Positions 51,241 to 58,893 of a stretch of 64,000 bases of DNA are shown here, piece by piece. Made by a program: the position numbers and the translations under genes. The notes beneath the pieces are model-generated. The model did no database searches, was not told the origin of the DNA, and worked only from the letters and a program-made list of their open reading frames with translations. This stretch comes from Paraburkholderia sp. LEh10. GTDB lineage: Bacteria; Pseudomonadota; Gammaproteobacteria; Burkholderiales; Burkholderiaceae. Positions within the stretch are counted from its first letter, which is position 1. The number at the start of each line of letters is the position of its first letter. The stretch is from NCBI RefSeq assembly GCF_017814945.1, contig NZ_JAGIPX010000017.1, forward strand, positions 62,001 to 126,000, given 5' to 3'.

Positions 51241-52653
51241 ATGAAGCTCGACATCGACCTGAACCGCGAAAACGGCGTGCCGCTCACCGAGCAGATTGTG
51301 AGCGGCGTGCAGGAATGGATACGCTCGCGCACCGCGCACCCCGGCGCGAAGCTGCCGTCGATCCGCCAGTTCGCCTCCGACAACGACATCAGCCGCTTCC
51401 CGGTGATCGAGGCCTATGACCGGCTCGTATCGCTCGGCTATCTGGATTCGCGGCCAGGCTCCGGCTTTTACGTGGCAGAACGCCATCGTGCGGCAATGAG
51501 CTGCCAGGGCGCCTCCGACCCGCGCCGCGCCGAAGAAGAATCGGGACATATCCTCCAGCAGTTCAATCATCCCGGCGAATCGCTGAAGCTCGGCAGCGGC
51601 TTCATCCCCGAAGCGTGGCGCGACATGGACAGTCTCGCGCAGGCGGTCCGCCACGTATCGCGCACCGACGGCGCGAGCCTGATCGATTACGCGACGCCGC
51701 TCGGCAACGCGACGCTGCGCGAACATCTGCAAGGCCGCGTCGCACAGCTCGGCATCGAAGCGCAAGCGTCGCAGATCCTGATCACGATCGGCGCGAGCCA
51801 GGCGATGGACCTGCTGATGCGCTATCTGCTCAAGCCCGGCGACACAATCTTCGTCGAAGACCCCGGCTACTACAATTTCAACGGCTTGCTGAAGCTGCAT
51901 GGCGTGAATCTCGTGGGAATTCCGCGCACGCGCACGGGCCCCGATCTCGATGCAATGCAAATGCAGTTGCAGCAGCACCGGCCGAAGCTCGTCTTCATCA
52001 ACTCCGTGTTCCACAACCCGACGGGCACGACGATCGCGCCGCCCGTCTCGTTCCGCCTGCTGCAGCTCGCGCGCGAACACGGCTTCAAGATTCTCGAAGA
52101 CGACATCTATGCGGACTTCCAGTCGGAACCGACCGACCGCCTCGCGACACTCGACCAGCTCGAGCATGTGATCTACGTCGGCGGGTTGTCGAAGACACTA
52201 TCGTCGTCGCTGCGCATCGGCTACGTGATCGCGGATCACGCAACCATCAAGGATCTCGCGGACATCAAGATGCTGACGAGCATCGGCGGCTCGCGCTTCG
52301 CGGAAGCCGTAACCGTCGCGCTGCTCGAACGCGGGATGTACCGCAAGCATCTCGAACGGTTGCGCCGGCGCATGCGCGAAGCGCTCGGCTCGGCCGTGCA
52401 GACGCTGGAGATGAGCGGCTGGCAGGTGTTCGAGAATCCGCTCGGCGGCAAGTTCGTGTGGGCGCGCGTGCCGCATGTCGAGAATGCCGAGCGGCTCGTC
52501 GAATGCGGCGCACCGCTCGGCGTGACGGTCGCGCCCGGCCGCTATTTCCGCCCGAACGCGGAGCCGAGCCCGTGGATCCGCATCAATGCCGCCTTCGCGA
52601 ACGATCCGCGCGCGCGAGCGTTCTTCGAGAAAGCGGTGCAACTGAAGCCGTGA
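51241..52653 (+). CDS. MocR-type regulator: GntR helix-turn-helix fused to class I aminotransferase domain
   Basis: 470 residues from the ATG giving MKLDIDLNRENGVPLTEQ; the open frame upstream is promoter. The winged helix covers about residues 12-78 (GAKLPSIRQFASDNDISRF, PVIEAYDRLVSLGYLDSRPG). The fold-type I PLP domain has SVFHNPTGTTIAPP, LEDDIYADF and the Schiff-base lysine in VGGLSKTLSSSLRIGY. Such proteins sense PLP or amino compounds rather than act as aminotransferases. The divergent DUF2917 gene and possibly the downstream DHA2 pump are candidate targets. Confidence 0.93.
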   Translation: MKLDIDLNRENGVPLTEQIVSGVQEWIRSRTAHPGAKLPSIRQFASDNDISRFPVIEAYDRLVSLGYLDSRPGSGFYVAERHRAAMSCQGASDPRRAEEESGHILQQFNHPGESLKLGSGFIPEAWRDMDSLAQAVRHVSRTDGASLIDYATPLGNATLREHLQGRVAQLGIEAQASQILITIGASQAMDLLMRYLLKPGDTIFVEDPGYYNFNGLLKLHGVNLVGIPRTRTGPDLDAMQMQLQQHRPKLVFINSVFHNPTGTTIAPPVSFRLLQLAREHGFKILEDDIYADFQSEPTDRLATLDQLEHVIYVGGLSKTLSSSLRIGYVIADHATIKDLADIKMLTSIGGSRFAEAVTVALLERGMYRKHLERLRRRMREALGSAVQTLEMSGWQVFENPLGGKFVWARVPHVENAERLVECGAPLGVTVAPGRYFRPNAEPSPWIRINAAFANDPRARAFFEKAVQLKP

Positions 52654-52758
52654 CGGGCCGCTGGGCGCGGCGTTTGCTGTCCGCGTGCTGACACACTCGC
52701 GCGGTGCTTTTTCCTTAGAATGTGGGCACTTTTCGAAGCCCGCCCCGGCCCTGCCTTC

Positions 52759-54225
52759 ATGTCCGAACCGACCGAATCTGCATCCGCCGCCGCCCGTCAT
52801 ACCGCGAGAACCGCCCCCACTGCCCGCTCGCTGACGGTCATGCTATGGATCGTCGCGACGGGCTTCTTCATGCAGACGCTCGATTCGACCATCGTCAACA
52901 CCGCGCTGCCCGCGATGGCGACGAGCCTCGGCGAACTGCCGTTGCGGATGCAATCAGTCGTGATCGCGTATTCGCTGACGATGGCCGTGATGATTCCCGT
53001 CTCCGGCTGGCTCGCGGACAAGCTCGGCACGCGGCGCGTGTTCATGAGCGCGATCCTGATCTTCACGGTCGGCTCGCTGCTGTGCGCGAACGCACACACG
53101 CTCACGCAGCTGGTGATCTACCGCGTGCTGCAGGGCGTGGGCGGCGCGATGCTGCTGCCCGTCGGCCGGCTCGCCGTGCTGCGCATCTTTCCCGCCGAAC
53201 GCTATCTGCCCGCGCTCTCGTTCGTCGCGATTCCCGGCCTGATCGGTCCGCTGATCGGACCGACACTCGGCGGCTGGATCGTGAAGATCGCGTCGTGGCA
53301 CTGGATCTTCCTCATCAACGTGCCCGTCGGCATCGCGGGCCTGATCGCGACGGTCGTCTTCATGCCGGACAGCCGCAATCCCGACACGGCGAAGTTCGAC
53401 ATCAAAGGCTATCTGCTGCTGATCGTCGGGATGGTGTCGATCTCGATGGCGCTCGACGGCCGCACCGAGTTCTCGATCCAGCACGCCACCGTGCTGATGC
53501 TGCTGATTCTTTCACTCGGCTGCTTCGTCGCCTACGGATTGCATGCGGTGCGCGCGGCCAACCCGATCTTCTCGCTCGATCTCTTCAAGATTCACACGTT
53601 CAGCGTCGGCCTGCTCGGCAACCTGTTCGCGCGCATCGGCAGCGGCGCGATGCCGTATCTGATTCCGCTGCTGCTGCAGGTGAGCCTGGGTTATAGCGCG
53701 TTCGAAGCCGGGCTGATGATGCTGCCCGTGGCCGCGGCGGGCATGTCGTCCAAACGGCTCGTCACGCGTCTGATCATGAAGTACGGATATCGCCGCGTAC
53801 TCATGTCGAACACAGTGCTCGTCGGTCTCGCGATGGCGAGCTTCTCGCTGACGAACGCACATCAGCCGCTGTGGCTGCGCCTCGTGCAGCTTGCGTTCTT
53901 CGGCGGCGTCAACTCGATGCAGTTCACCGCGATGAACACGCTGACGCTCAAAGACCTCGGCACAGGCGGCGCAAGCAGCGGCAACAGCCTGTTCTCGCTC
54001 GTCCAGATGCTCGCGATGAGCCTCGGCGTCACGGTCGCGGGCGCATTGCTCACGGCGTTCACGGGCCTCATGCCGCGCGTCACGGCGGCGAACACACTGC
54101 CCGCGTTTCATGCGACCTTCCTGTGTGTCGGCCTGATTACGGCGGCGACGTCGTGGATCTTCGCGCAGTTGTCGCCCGACATACGCCAGCCCGCAAAGCG
54201 CACCGATCCGCAAGAGCGCACATGA
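52759..54225 (+). CDS. DHA2-family MFS multidrug efflux transporter (MdtD/EmrB-like)
   Basis: 488 residues, about 14 hydrophobic helices. Family motifs: FFMQTLDSTIVNTALPAMA in helix 1, GWLADKLGTRRVFM in loop 2-3 (motif A), RVLQGVGGAMLLPVGR (motif B) and IPGLIGPLIGPTLGGWIV (motif C of drug-proton antiporters). The ATG giving MSEPTESASAAAR was chosen; a start 13 codons upstream (MWALFEAR) overlaps a TAGAAT hexamer at 52716-52721 that could be the -10. The substrate is unknown. It follows the MocR gene by about 105 bases. Confidence 0.94.
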   Translation: MSEPTESASAAARHTARTAPTARSLTVMLWIVATGFFMQTLDSTIVNTALPAMATSLGELPLRMQSVVIAYSLTMAVMIPVSGWLADKLGTRRVFMSAILIFTVGSLLCANAHTLTQLVIYRVLQGVGGAMLLPVGRLAVLRIFPAERYLPALSFVAIPGLIGPLIGPTLGGWIVKIASWHWIFLINVPVGIAGLIATVVFMPDSRNPDTAKFDIKGYLLLIVGMVSISMALDGRTEFSIQHATVLMLLILSLGCFVAYGLHAVRAANPIFSLDLFKIHTFSVGLLGNLFARIGSGAMPYLIPLLLQVSLGYSAFEAGLMMLPVAAAGMSSKRLVTRLIMKYGYRRVLMSNTVLVGLAMASFSLTNAHQPLWLRLVQLAFFGGVNSMQFTAMNTLTLKDLGTGGASSGNSLFSLVQMLAMSLGVTVAGALLTAFTGLMPRVTAANTLPAFHATFLCVGLITAATSWIFAQLSPDIRQPAKRTDPQERT

Positions 54226-54521
54226 ACCACGGCGATGGAGCGCGCCTCGCACGAACCTTAACGGGGCGCGCATCGCACCAACGATGTGCGCCTGGCCTCC
54301 GCGCGGATGCCCGCCGCGCGCATGACAGGTGCGGCGTTTGCGGCGCACAATCGAGACGACAGCGGAGACCACAGCGGAGACCACAGCGCCAGCGCCAAAG
54401 CGCTGCGCGCGGCCTTCGGCGAAACGTGCGTCGTTTCGTCATGAGCATGTTTCTTGCTGGGTCTATCCTGTAAACTTGAACAGTTCGCGCGGAATGCGCG
54501 ACGCGCCTTGCTTCCCAACCG

Positions 54522-55808
54522 ATGACAGACACGATGAGCATGATCGAACTCGATCCTCCCGGCTTCCAGGCCCCGCGCCCCATTGCGGGAGATGAAGGCT
54601 CGCGCCGCACTGTCCGGTATGGCGGCTACACGGTTTTCAGCGTGTTTCAGCCGGTTTTCTCGGTTTCGCATCGCCGCGCGATCGGCTATCACGCGTCGCT
54701 GCGCGCGCACGACGAGAACGGCACGCAGGTCCCGTCAGCCGAAGTCTTCACGCAAGCCGCGCGGCGCGGCGATCTGCTCGAACTAGGACGCCTCGCGGAA
54801 TCGCTGCATCTGGGCAACTTCAATGCGTTCGACAGTCACGACGAGTGGCTCTTCCTGAGCCTGCATCCCGCCGCGCTGATGGACACGAGCTACGGCGACG
54901 CGCTGCTCGCTGGCCTGAAGGCGCTCGGCCTGCCGCCGCAGCGCGTGGTGCTCGAAGTCTCCGAGCATTCGGGCGGCGAGACGACACGCTTCGCAGCAAT
55001 CATCGATGCGCTGCGCAAGTCCGGCTTCCTGATCGCGCTCGATGGCTTCGGCGCGAAGCATTCGAACATCGACCGCGTGTGGAATCTGCGGCCCGATATC
55101 GTCACGCTCGACCGCTGCATCCTCGCGCAGGCCAACGAGCATTCGCATATCGAACGCGTGCTGCCCGGCATCGTGTCGATGCTGCATGAATCGGGACAGC
55201 TCGTGCTGATGGGCGGCCTCACGACGGAGCGCGATGCGCTGATCGCGCTCGAATGCAATGTCGATTTCGTGCAGGGCACGTTCTTCGCGGCGCCGAGCGT
55301 CGAGCCCGTCGCGCGCCAGGCGACGGTCAAGTTGATGGACGGGTTGTCGGCGGCGCTGCGCCAGCGCGTCGCCGCACGCGAACGCGCGCAGTCCGAGCGG
55401 CTCGCGCCGTTCGTCACCGCGCTGGAGATGGCCAGCGCGCATCTCGTCGAAGGCGAGACGATCGCCGACGCGACCGCGCCGCTGCTCGCGCTGCGCGAAA
55501 CGGCGCGCTGCTTTCTGCTCGACGGATCGGGCCGTCAGATCGGCGACAACGTGCTGCCGCCGGGCCGCGCATCGCAGCGTGCGAAGCGCTTCCGGCCGCT
55601 CTTGCATTCGGAGGGCGCAAGCTGGGAGCGTCGACCGTACTTCATCCAGGCGGTGCGCGCGCCGGGCCAGGTGCATCTGACGCCGCCGTATCTGTCGATC
55701 AACGAGGCGCACCTGTGCGTGACCGCCTCGATCGCGGCGGAGACCGCGCGCGGCTTGCAGGTGCTATGCGTCGATATCAACTGGGAAGTGGCCGCGCATC
55801 GTAACTGA
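54522..55808 (+). CDS. Degenerate EAL-domain protein with C-terminal YkuI_C/Cache-like domain
   Basis: 428 residues (a start four codons later is possible). Residues about 38-270 have the EAL fold (FSVFQPVFSVSHRRAIGYHASLR, VLEVSEHSGGET, ALDGFGAKHSNIDRV). The signature Glu-Ala-Leu is replaced by His-Ala-Ser, the later LKID is TLDR, and the EGVET-type loop reads GGLTT; metal ligands and the catalytic base seem lost, so c-di-GMP hydrolysis is unlikely. Residues about 290-428 form a sensor-like domain with WERRPYFIQAVRAPGQVHLT and ending LQVLCVDINWE, resembling the YkuI C-terminal PAS/Cache type. It has no membrane segment. Its last 45 bases overlap the convergent sigma-factor gene. Confidence 0.85.
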   Translation: MTDTMSMIELDPPGFQAPRPIAGDEGSRRTVRYGGYTVFSVFQPVFSVSHRRAIGYHASLRAHDENGTQVPSAEVFTQAARRGDLLELGRLAESLHLGNFNAFDSHDEWLFLSLHPAALMDTSYGDALLAGLKALGLPPQRVVLEVSEHSGGETTRFAAIIDALRKSGFLIALDGFGAKHSNIDRVWNLRPDIVTLDRCILAQANEHSHIERVLPGIVSMLHESGQLVLMGGLTTERDALIALECNVDFVQGTFFAAPSVEPVARQATVKLMDGLSAALRQRVAARERAQSERLAPFVTALEMASAHLVEGETIADATAPLLALRETARCFLLDGSGRQIGDNVLPPGRASQRAKRFRPLLHSEGASWERRPYFIQAVRAPGQVHLTPPYLSINEAHLCVTASIAAETARGLQVLCVDINWEVAAHRN

Positions 55809-56732
55809 CGCGGGCGGGCTGATGACGGGCCGCAGCAGACGCATCACGGCCGCGCGTCCGAATACGCGTGTCGCGGGCGCGAGCCGCATTGCGCCCGTCA
55901 CGATGCGCAACGCGACGATGCGCTCGTGCTCGCCGATCGAGATATCGAGCAGCGCGTCGATTTCGCCGTCGCGCATCAATGCCACGGCGCTCACGCCGTT
56001 CATCGACAGTGTTTCCATCTGCTTGCCGCGTCCGCGCAGCGACAGCGTGGCCGCCGCCCCGTCCGCCGTCGCGACGGCATCGACCGTTTCGGGCGCGTCG
56101 CTGATCACGCTCGGCACATCGCAAAAGAGCCGCACGAGGCCCGCGCGATCCTGCGCCTCCAGCGCCGCGCGCAAGCGCTCGACGACGCGCGCATGCGCGG
56201 CGGGATCGGCGCGCCTCGCCGGCACGCCTTCGCGCTGCAAACGCGCCTTCGCGCGATGCACCATCTGCCGGCAGTTGGCGGGCGTCTTCGCGAGGATCTC
56301 CGCGATTTGCACGTAGTCGCAATCGAATGCCTCGTGCAGCACGAATGCGGCGCGTTCCTCTGGCTTCAACCGTTCGAGCAGCAGCATCACGCCATATGAC
56401 ATCTGCACGGACTGCAACGCCAGATCTTCCGCCGACGGCGCGAGACCTTCGACCCACGGATCGGGCATCCAGCCGTTCGAGCGCGTCGCACGCTCGGTCC
56501 GCAGATGACGCAGGCGGTCGATCGCGAGATGCGTCGTGACAGTCGTGAGCCACGCGGCCGATGAACGCAGCTCGCTCGCGTCGGCGGCATGCCATTTGAG
56601 CCAGGCGTCCTGCACGATGTCTTCCGCTTCCGCGCGGCTGCCGAGCATCCGGTACGCGAGCGCGAAGAGCTTCGCGCGCGCCGCTTCGAAATCCGCCGGC
56701 TTCGCTGACTTCCTTTTGTCTGTCTGGTCCAT
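55764..56732 (-). CDS. ECF sigma factor, SigJ/ECF41-like
   Basis: 322 residues from the ATG giving MDQTDKRKSAK. Region 2 is LFALAYRMLGSRAEAEDIVQDAWLKW and region 4 is RAAFVLHEAFDCDYVQIAEIL ... RQMVHRAKARL. A C-terminal region of about 120 residues (from about 200) replaces an anti-sigma factor, as in ECF41 (SnoaL/NTF2-like domain); it is somewhat short and ends in an Arg/Val-rich tail. No zinc-finger anti-sigma gene is nearby, which fits. Target promoters are unknown. Its 3' end overlaps the EAL gene's 3' end. Confidence 0.9.
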   Translation of the reverse strand: MDQTDKRKSAKPADFEAARAKLFALAYRMLGSRAEAEDIVQDAWLKWHAADASELRSSAAWLTTVTTHLAIDRLRHLRTERATRSNGWMPDPWVEGLAPSAEDLALQSVQMSYGVMLLLERLKPEERAAFVLHEAFDCDYVQIAEILAKTPANCRQMVHRAKARLQREGVPARRADPAAHARVVERLRAALEAQDRAGLVRLFCDVPSVISDAPETVDAVATADGAAATLSLRGRGKQMETLSMNGVSAVALMRDGEIDALLDISIGEHERIVALRIVTGAMRLAPATRVFGRAAVMRLLRPVISPPASVTMRGHFPVDIDA

Positions 56733-56900
56733 GCATGCCGCTCCTGTCGCGTGGTCACGTTCTATCGGGTATAGACGGCCGCACCGCCCGCGATGTGACA
56801 CGCCGGCGCAAAAATTTTGCTGTCACACGCGCCCCCGCCCTCGCGTCTTGCGACTGGAACCCGCCTTGCGCGGGCCTTTCAGTGGATCAGCGAGGAACGC

Positions 56901-57551
56901 ATGCACCGTCATTTCCCTGCACCCGCATACTCCGGGCTCAATCTCGTGCCGACCGTCATCGAGCAATCGAGCCGCGGCGAGCGCGCCTACGACATCTACT
57001 CGCGCCTCTTGCGCGAACGCATCGTGTTTCTGGTCGGGGCCGTCAACGAGCAGTCGGCGAGCCTGATCGTCGCGCAACTGCTGTTTCTCGAATCGGAGAA
57101 CCCCGACAAGGATATTTCTTTTTACATCAACTCGCCGGGCGGCTCTGTCTACGACGGCCTTGCGATCTTCGACACGATGCAGTTCATCAAGCCCGATGTG
57201 TCGACGCTCTGCACGGGCTTTGCCGCGAGCATGGGCACGTTCCTGCTCGCGGCAGGCGCGCGCGGCAAGCGCTACGCGTTACCGAACGCACGCATCATGA
57301 TTCATCAGCCGTCGGGTGGCAGTCAGGGCACGGCCTCCGATATCGAGATTCAGGCGAAGGAAGTGCTGTATCTGCGCGAGCGCCTGAATGCCGAGCTTGC
57401 GCAGCGCACGGGCCAAAGCATCGCGCAGATCGGGAAGGACACCGATCGTGACAACTTCATGTCAGCGGATGCCGCGAAGGCTTATGGTCTGATCGACGAT
57501 GTGCTCGCGACGCGCGTGCCCTCTTCCGATGCGCTGCACAGCGCGATGTGA
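56901..57551 (+). CDS. ClpP-family serine protease (secondary copy)
   Basis: 216 residues from the ATG giving MHRHFPAPAYSGLNLVP, with GAGG upstream; earlier in-frame starts lie in promoter sequence. The catalytic serine is in GFAASMGTFLLAAG (the common form is GQAASMG), the histidine in MIHQPSGG, and the aspartate region RDNFMSADAAKAYG is conserved. It is not linked to clpX or tig, so it is probably a second ClpP (often stress-linked). It is divergent from the ECF sigma gene across 168 bases, a plausible target of that sigma factor. Confidence 0.93.
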   Translation: MHRHFPAPAYSGLNLVPTVIEQSSRGERAYDIYSRLLRERIVFLVGAVNEQSASLIVAQLLFLESENPDKDISFYINSPGGSVYDGLAIFDTMQFIKPDVSTLCTGFAASMGTFLLAAGARGKRYALPNARIMIHQPSGGSQGTASDIEIQAKEVLYLRERLNAELAQRTGQSIAQIGKDTDRDNFMSADAAKAYGLIDDVLATRVPSSDALHSAM

Positions 57552-57563
57552 TCCCCTCGTGCG

Positions 57564-58175
57564 TCAGTCCAGCCGCGCGGCGAGATAGGACGAAACCACC
57601 GTCTTGTACTCGTCGACGAGCGCCTTGCGCTCTTTTGGCCTGGCCGCCGCATAGAGCGGACTCAGACTCTTGACGACCTGCAACGTGACCTCGGCGACGC
57701 GAAATGCGTCGTCGTCGGAAAGCGCGGGACTGTGGCGTTGAAACAGTTCGGCAAACTTGCCGCGCAAGCGGTTGCGCGCGGCCGCGTCGCGCCGGAAGTT
57801 CAGCGACACGGAGAGCAGCGGCAGATACGCGGGTCGCGCCGCCATGAAATCGACCAGCAGCGCGAACAGGCGCTCGACGAGTTCAGCGACGTCCCATTGC
57901 CGCGCGGCTTCTCCCAGCGCGCTCCATTGCGCGTCCATTTCATTGCCGTAGCGTGTGCGCAGCGCGAAAACGAGCGCATCCTTGTTAGGGAAGTACTGAT
58001 AGACCGCGCCGATCGACGTGCCCGCGCGTTCGGCGATCGCCGTCATCGTCGCGCCGTCGAAGCCGCGCTCGGCGATCACTTCGCCTGCCGCGTCGAGCAG
58101 CGCATCGACGCGCTTTGCCGCGCGCTGCTGTTGAGGAACGCGCCGCACTTTCGGATTATCTGAGGCCAGACTCAT
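57564..58175 (-). CDS. TetR/AcrR-family transcriptional regulator
   Basis: About 203 residues; the start may also be two codons earlier. The helix-turn-helix is at about residues 20-65: RVDALLDAAGEVIAERGFD, ATMTAIAERAGTSIGAVYQYFPNKDAL, a textbook TetR head. The helical ligand domain has no recognised ligand signature. It is divergent from an isochorismatase-like hydrolase; a palindrome between them is the likely operator, so it would regulate both itself and the hydrolase. Confidence 0.93.
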   Translation of the reverse strand: MSLASDNPKVRRVPQQQRAAKRVDALLDAAGEVIAERGFDGATMTAIAERAGTSIGAVYQYFPNKDALVFALRTRYGNEMDAQWSALGEAARQWDVAELVERLFALLVDFMAARPAYLPLLSVSLNFRRDAAARNRLRGKFAELFQRHSPALSDDDAFRVAEVTLQVVKSLSPLYAAARPKERKALVDEYKTVVSSYLAARLD

Positions 58176-58195
58176 GTGCATCGACTATCATGATA

Positions 58196-58209
58196 TGAGG
58201 ACATCCTCA
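58196..58209. promoter_or_regulatory. TetR-type operator candidate
   Basis: TGAGGACATCCTCA: six-bp perfect arms with a two-base spacer, in the 48-bp gap between the two divergent genes. ATAT flanks the core on both sides, extending the symmetry loosely. It covers or adjoins both promoters. Confidence 0.72.
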
Positions 58210-58223
58210 CATATAGGTGACAC

Positions 58224-58823
58224 ATGGCGCAAGCTCTTTCCATCGATCCGCGCAGCACCGCACTCGTGCTGATCGATCTGCAGCAAAGCAACGTCGCGCG
58301 GCAACTGGAGCCGCATGCGGCCGCCGACGTCGTCGCGCGATCCGTGCGTGCCGCCGATGCGCTGCGTGCAGCGGGCGGCACGGTCGTTTTCGTGCGCGTC
58401 GATGTCGCGCAACTGCTGTCGCTGCCCGCCGACGCGCCGCTGCGTCCGCGCGATGCGCCCGCACCGCCGCCGCACGCATCGGACCTCGTGCCCGAGTGCA
58501 ACATACAGGCGGGTGACGTGATGGTGACAAAGCGCCAATGGGGCGCGTTTTACGGCACCGATCTGGAACAGCAATTGCGCCGCCGTGGCATTCGCACGAT
58601 CGCGCTCACGGGCATCGCGACGAACTTCGGCGTCGAGTCGACGGCGCGAGCGGCGTTCGATCAAGGCTACGAGCTGATCTTCATCGAGGACGCGATGTCC
58701 AGCCTGACGGGCGACGCGCACCGCTTCCCGATCGAACATATTTTTCCGCGCATGGGCTATGTGCGTTCGACTGAGGAATTCGTCGACGCCGTCGCCGAAA
58801 CGGGTTCGTTCGGCGGCGCCTGA
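58224..58823 (+). CDS. Isochorismatase-family hydrolase (Cys-less, YecD-like)
   Basis: 199 residues. The family Asp is in ALVLIDLQQSNVARQ and the Lys in MVTKRQWGAFYGTDLE. At the place of the usual catalytic cysteine the sequence is TGIATNFGVESTARAAFDQG: glycine stands for cysteine. This is the pattern of the subgroup to which isochorismatase proper and E. coli YecD belong, not of nicotinamidases or amidases. The substrate is unknown and no siderophore genes are nearby. It is controlled, presumably, by the divergent TetR protein. Confidence 0.9.
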   Translation: MAQALSIDPRSTALVLIDLQQSNVARQLEPHAAADVVARSVRAADALRAAGGTVVFVRVDVAQLLSLPADAPLRPRDAPAPPPHASDLVPECNIQAGDVMVTKRQWGAFYGTDLEQQLRRRGIRTIALTGIATNFGVESTARAAFDQGYELIFIEDAMSSLTGDAHRFPIEHIFPRMGYVRSTEEFVDAVAETGSFGGA

Positions 58824-58893
58824 GCGCAAGCAAACGCTCGATCGACGCCGCGTTGTGTGAGACGATCGAGCCTGCACTTCATTGGAGAAGCAT

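Noticed and set aside
54361..54388. Short tandem repeat AGCGGAGACCAC (two copies plus)
   Set aside because: Real but too short to support a function; it lies in the gap between the efflux pump and the EAL-like gene.
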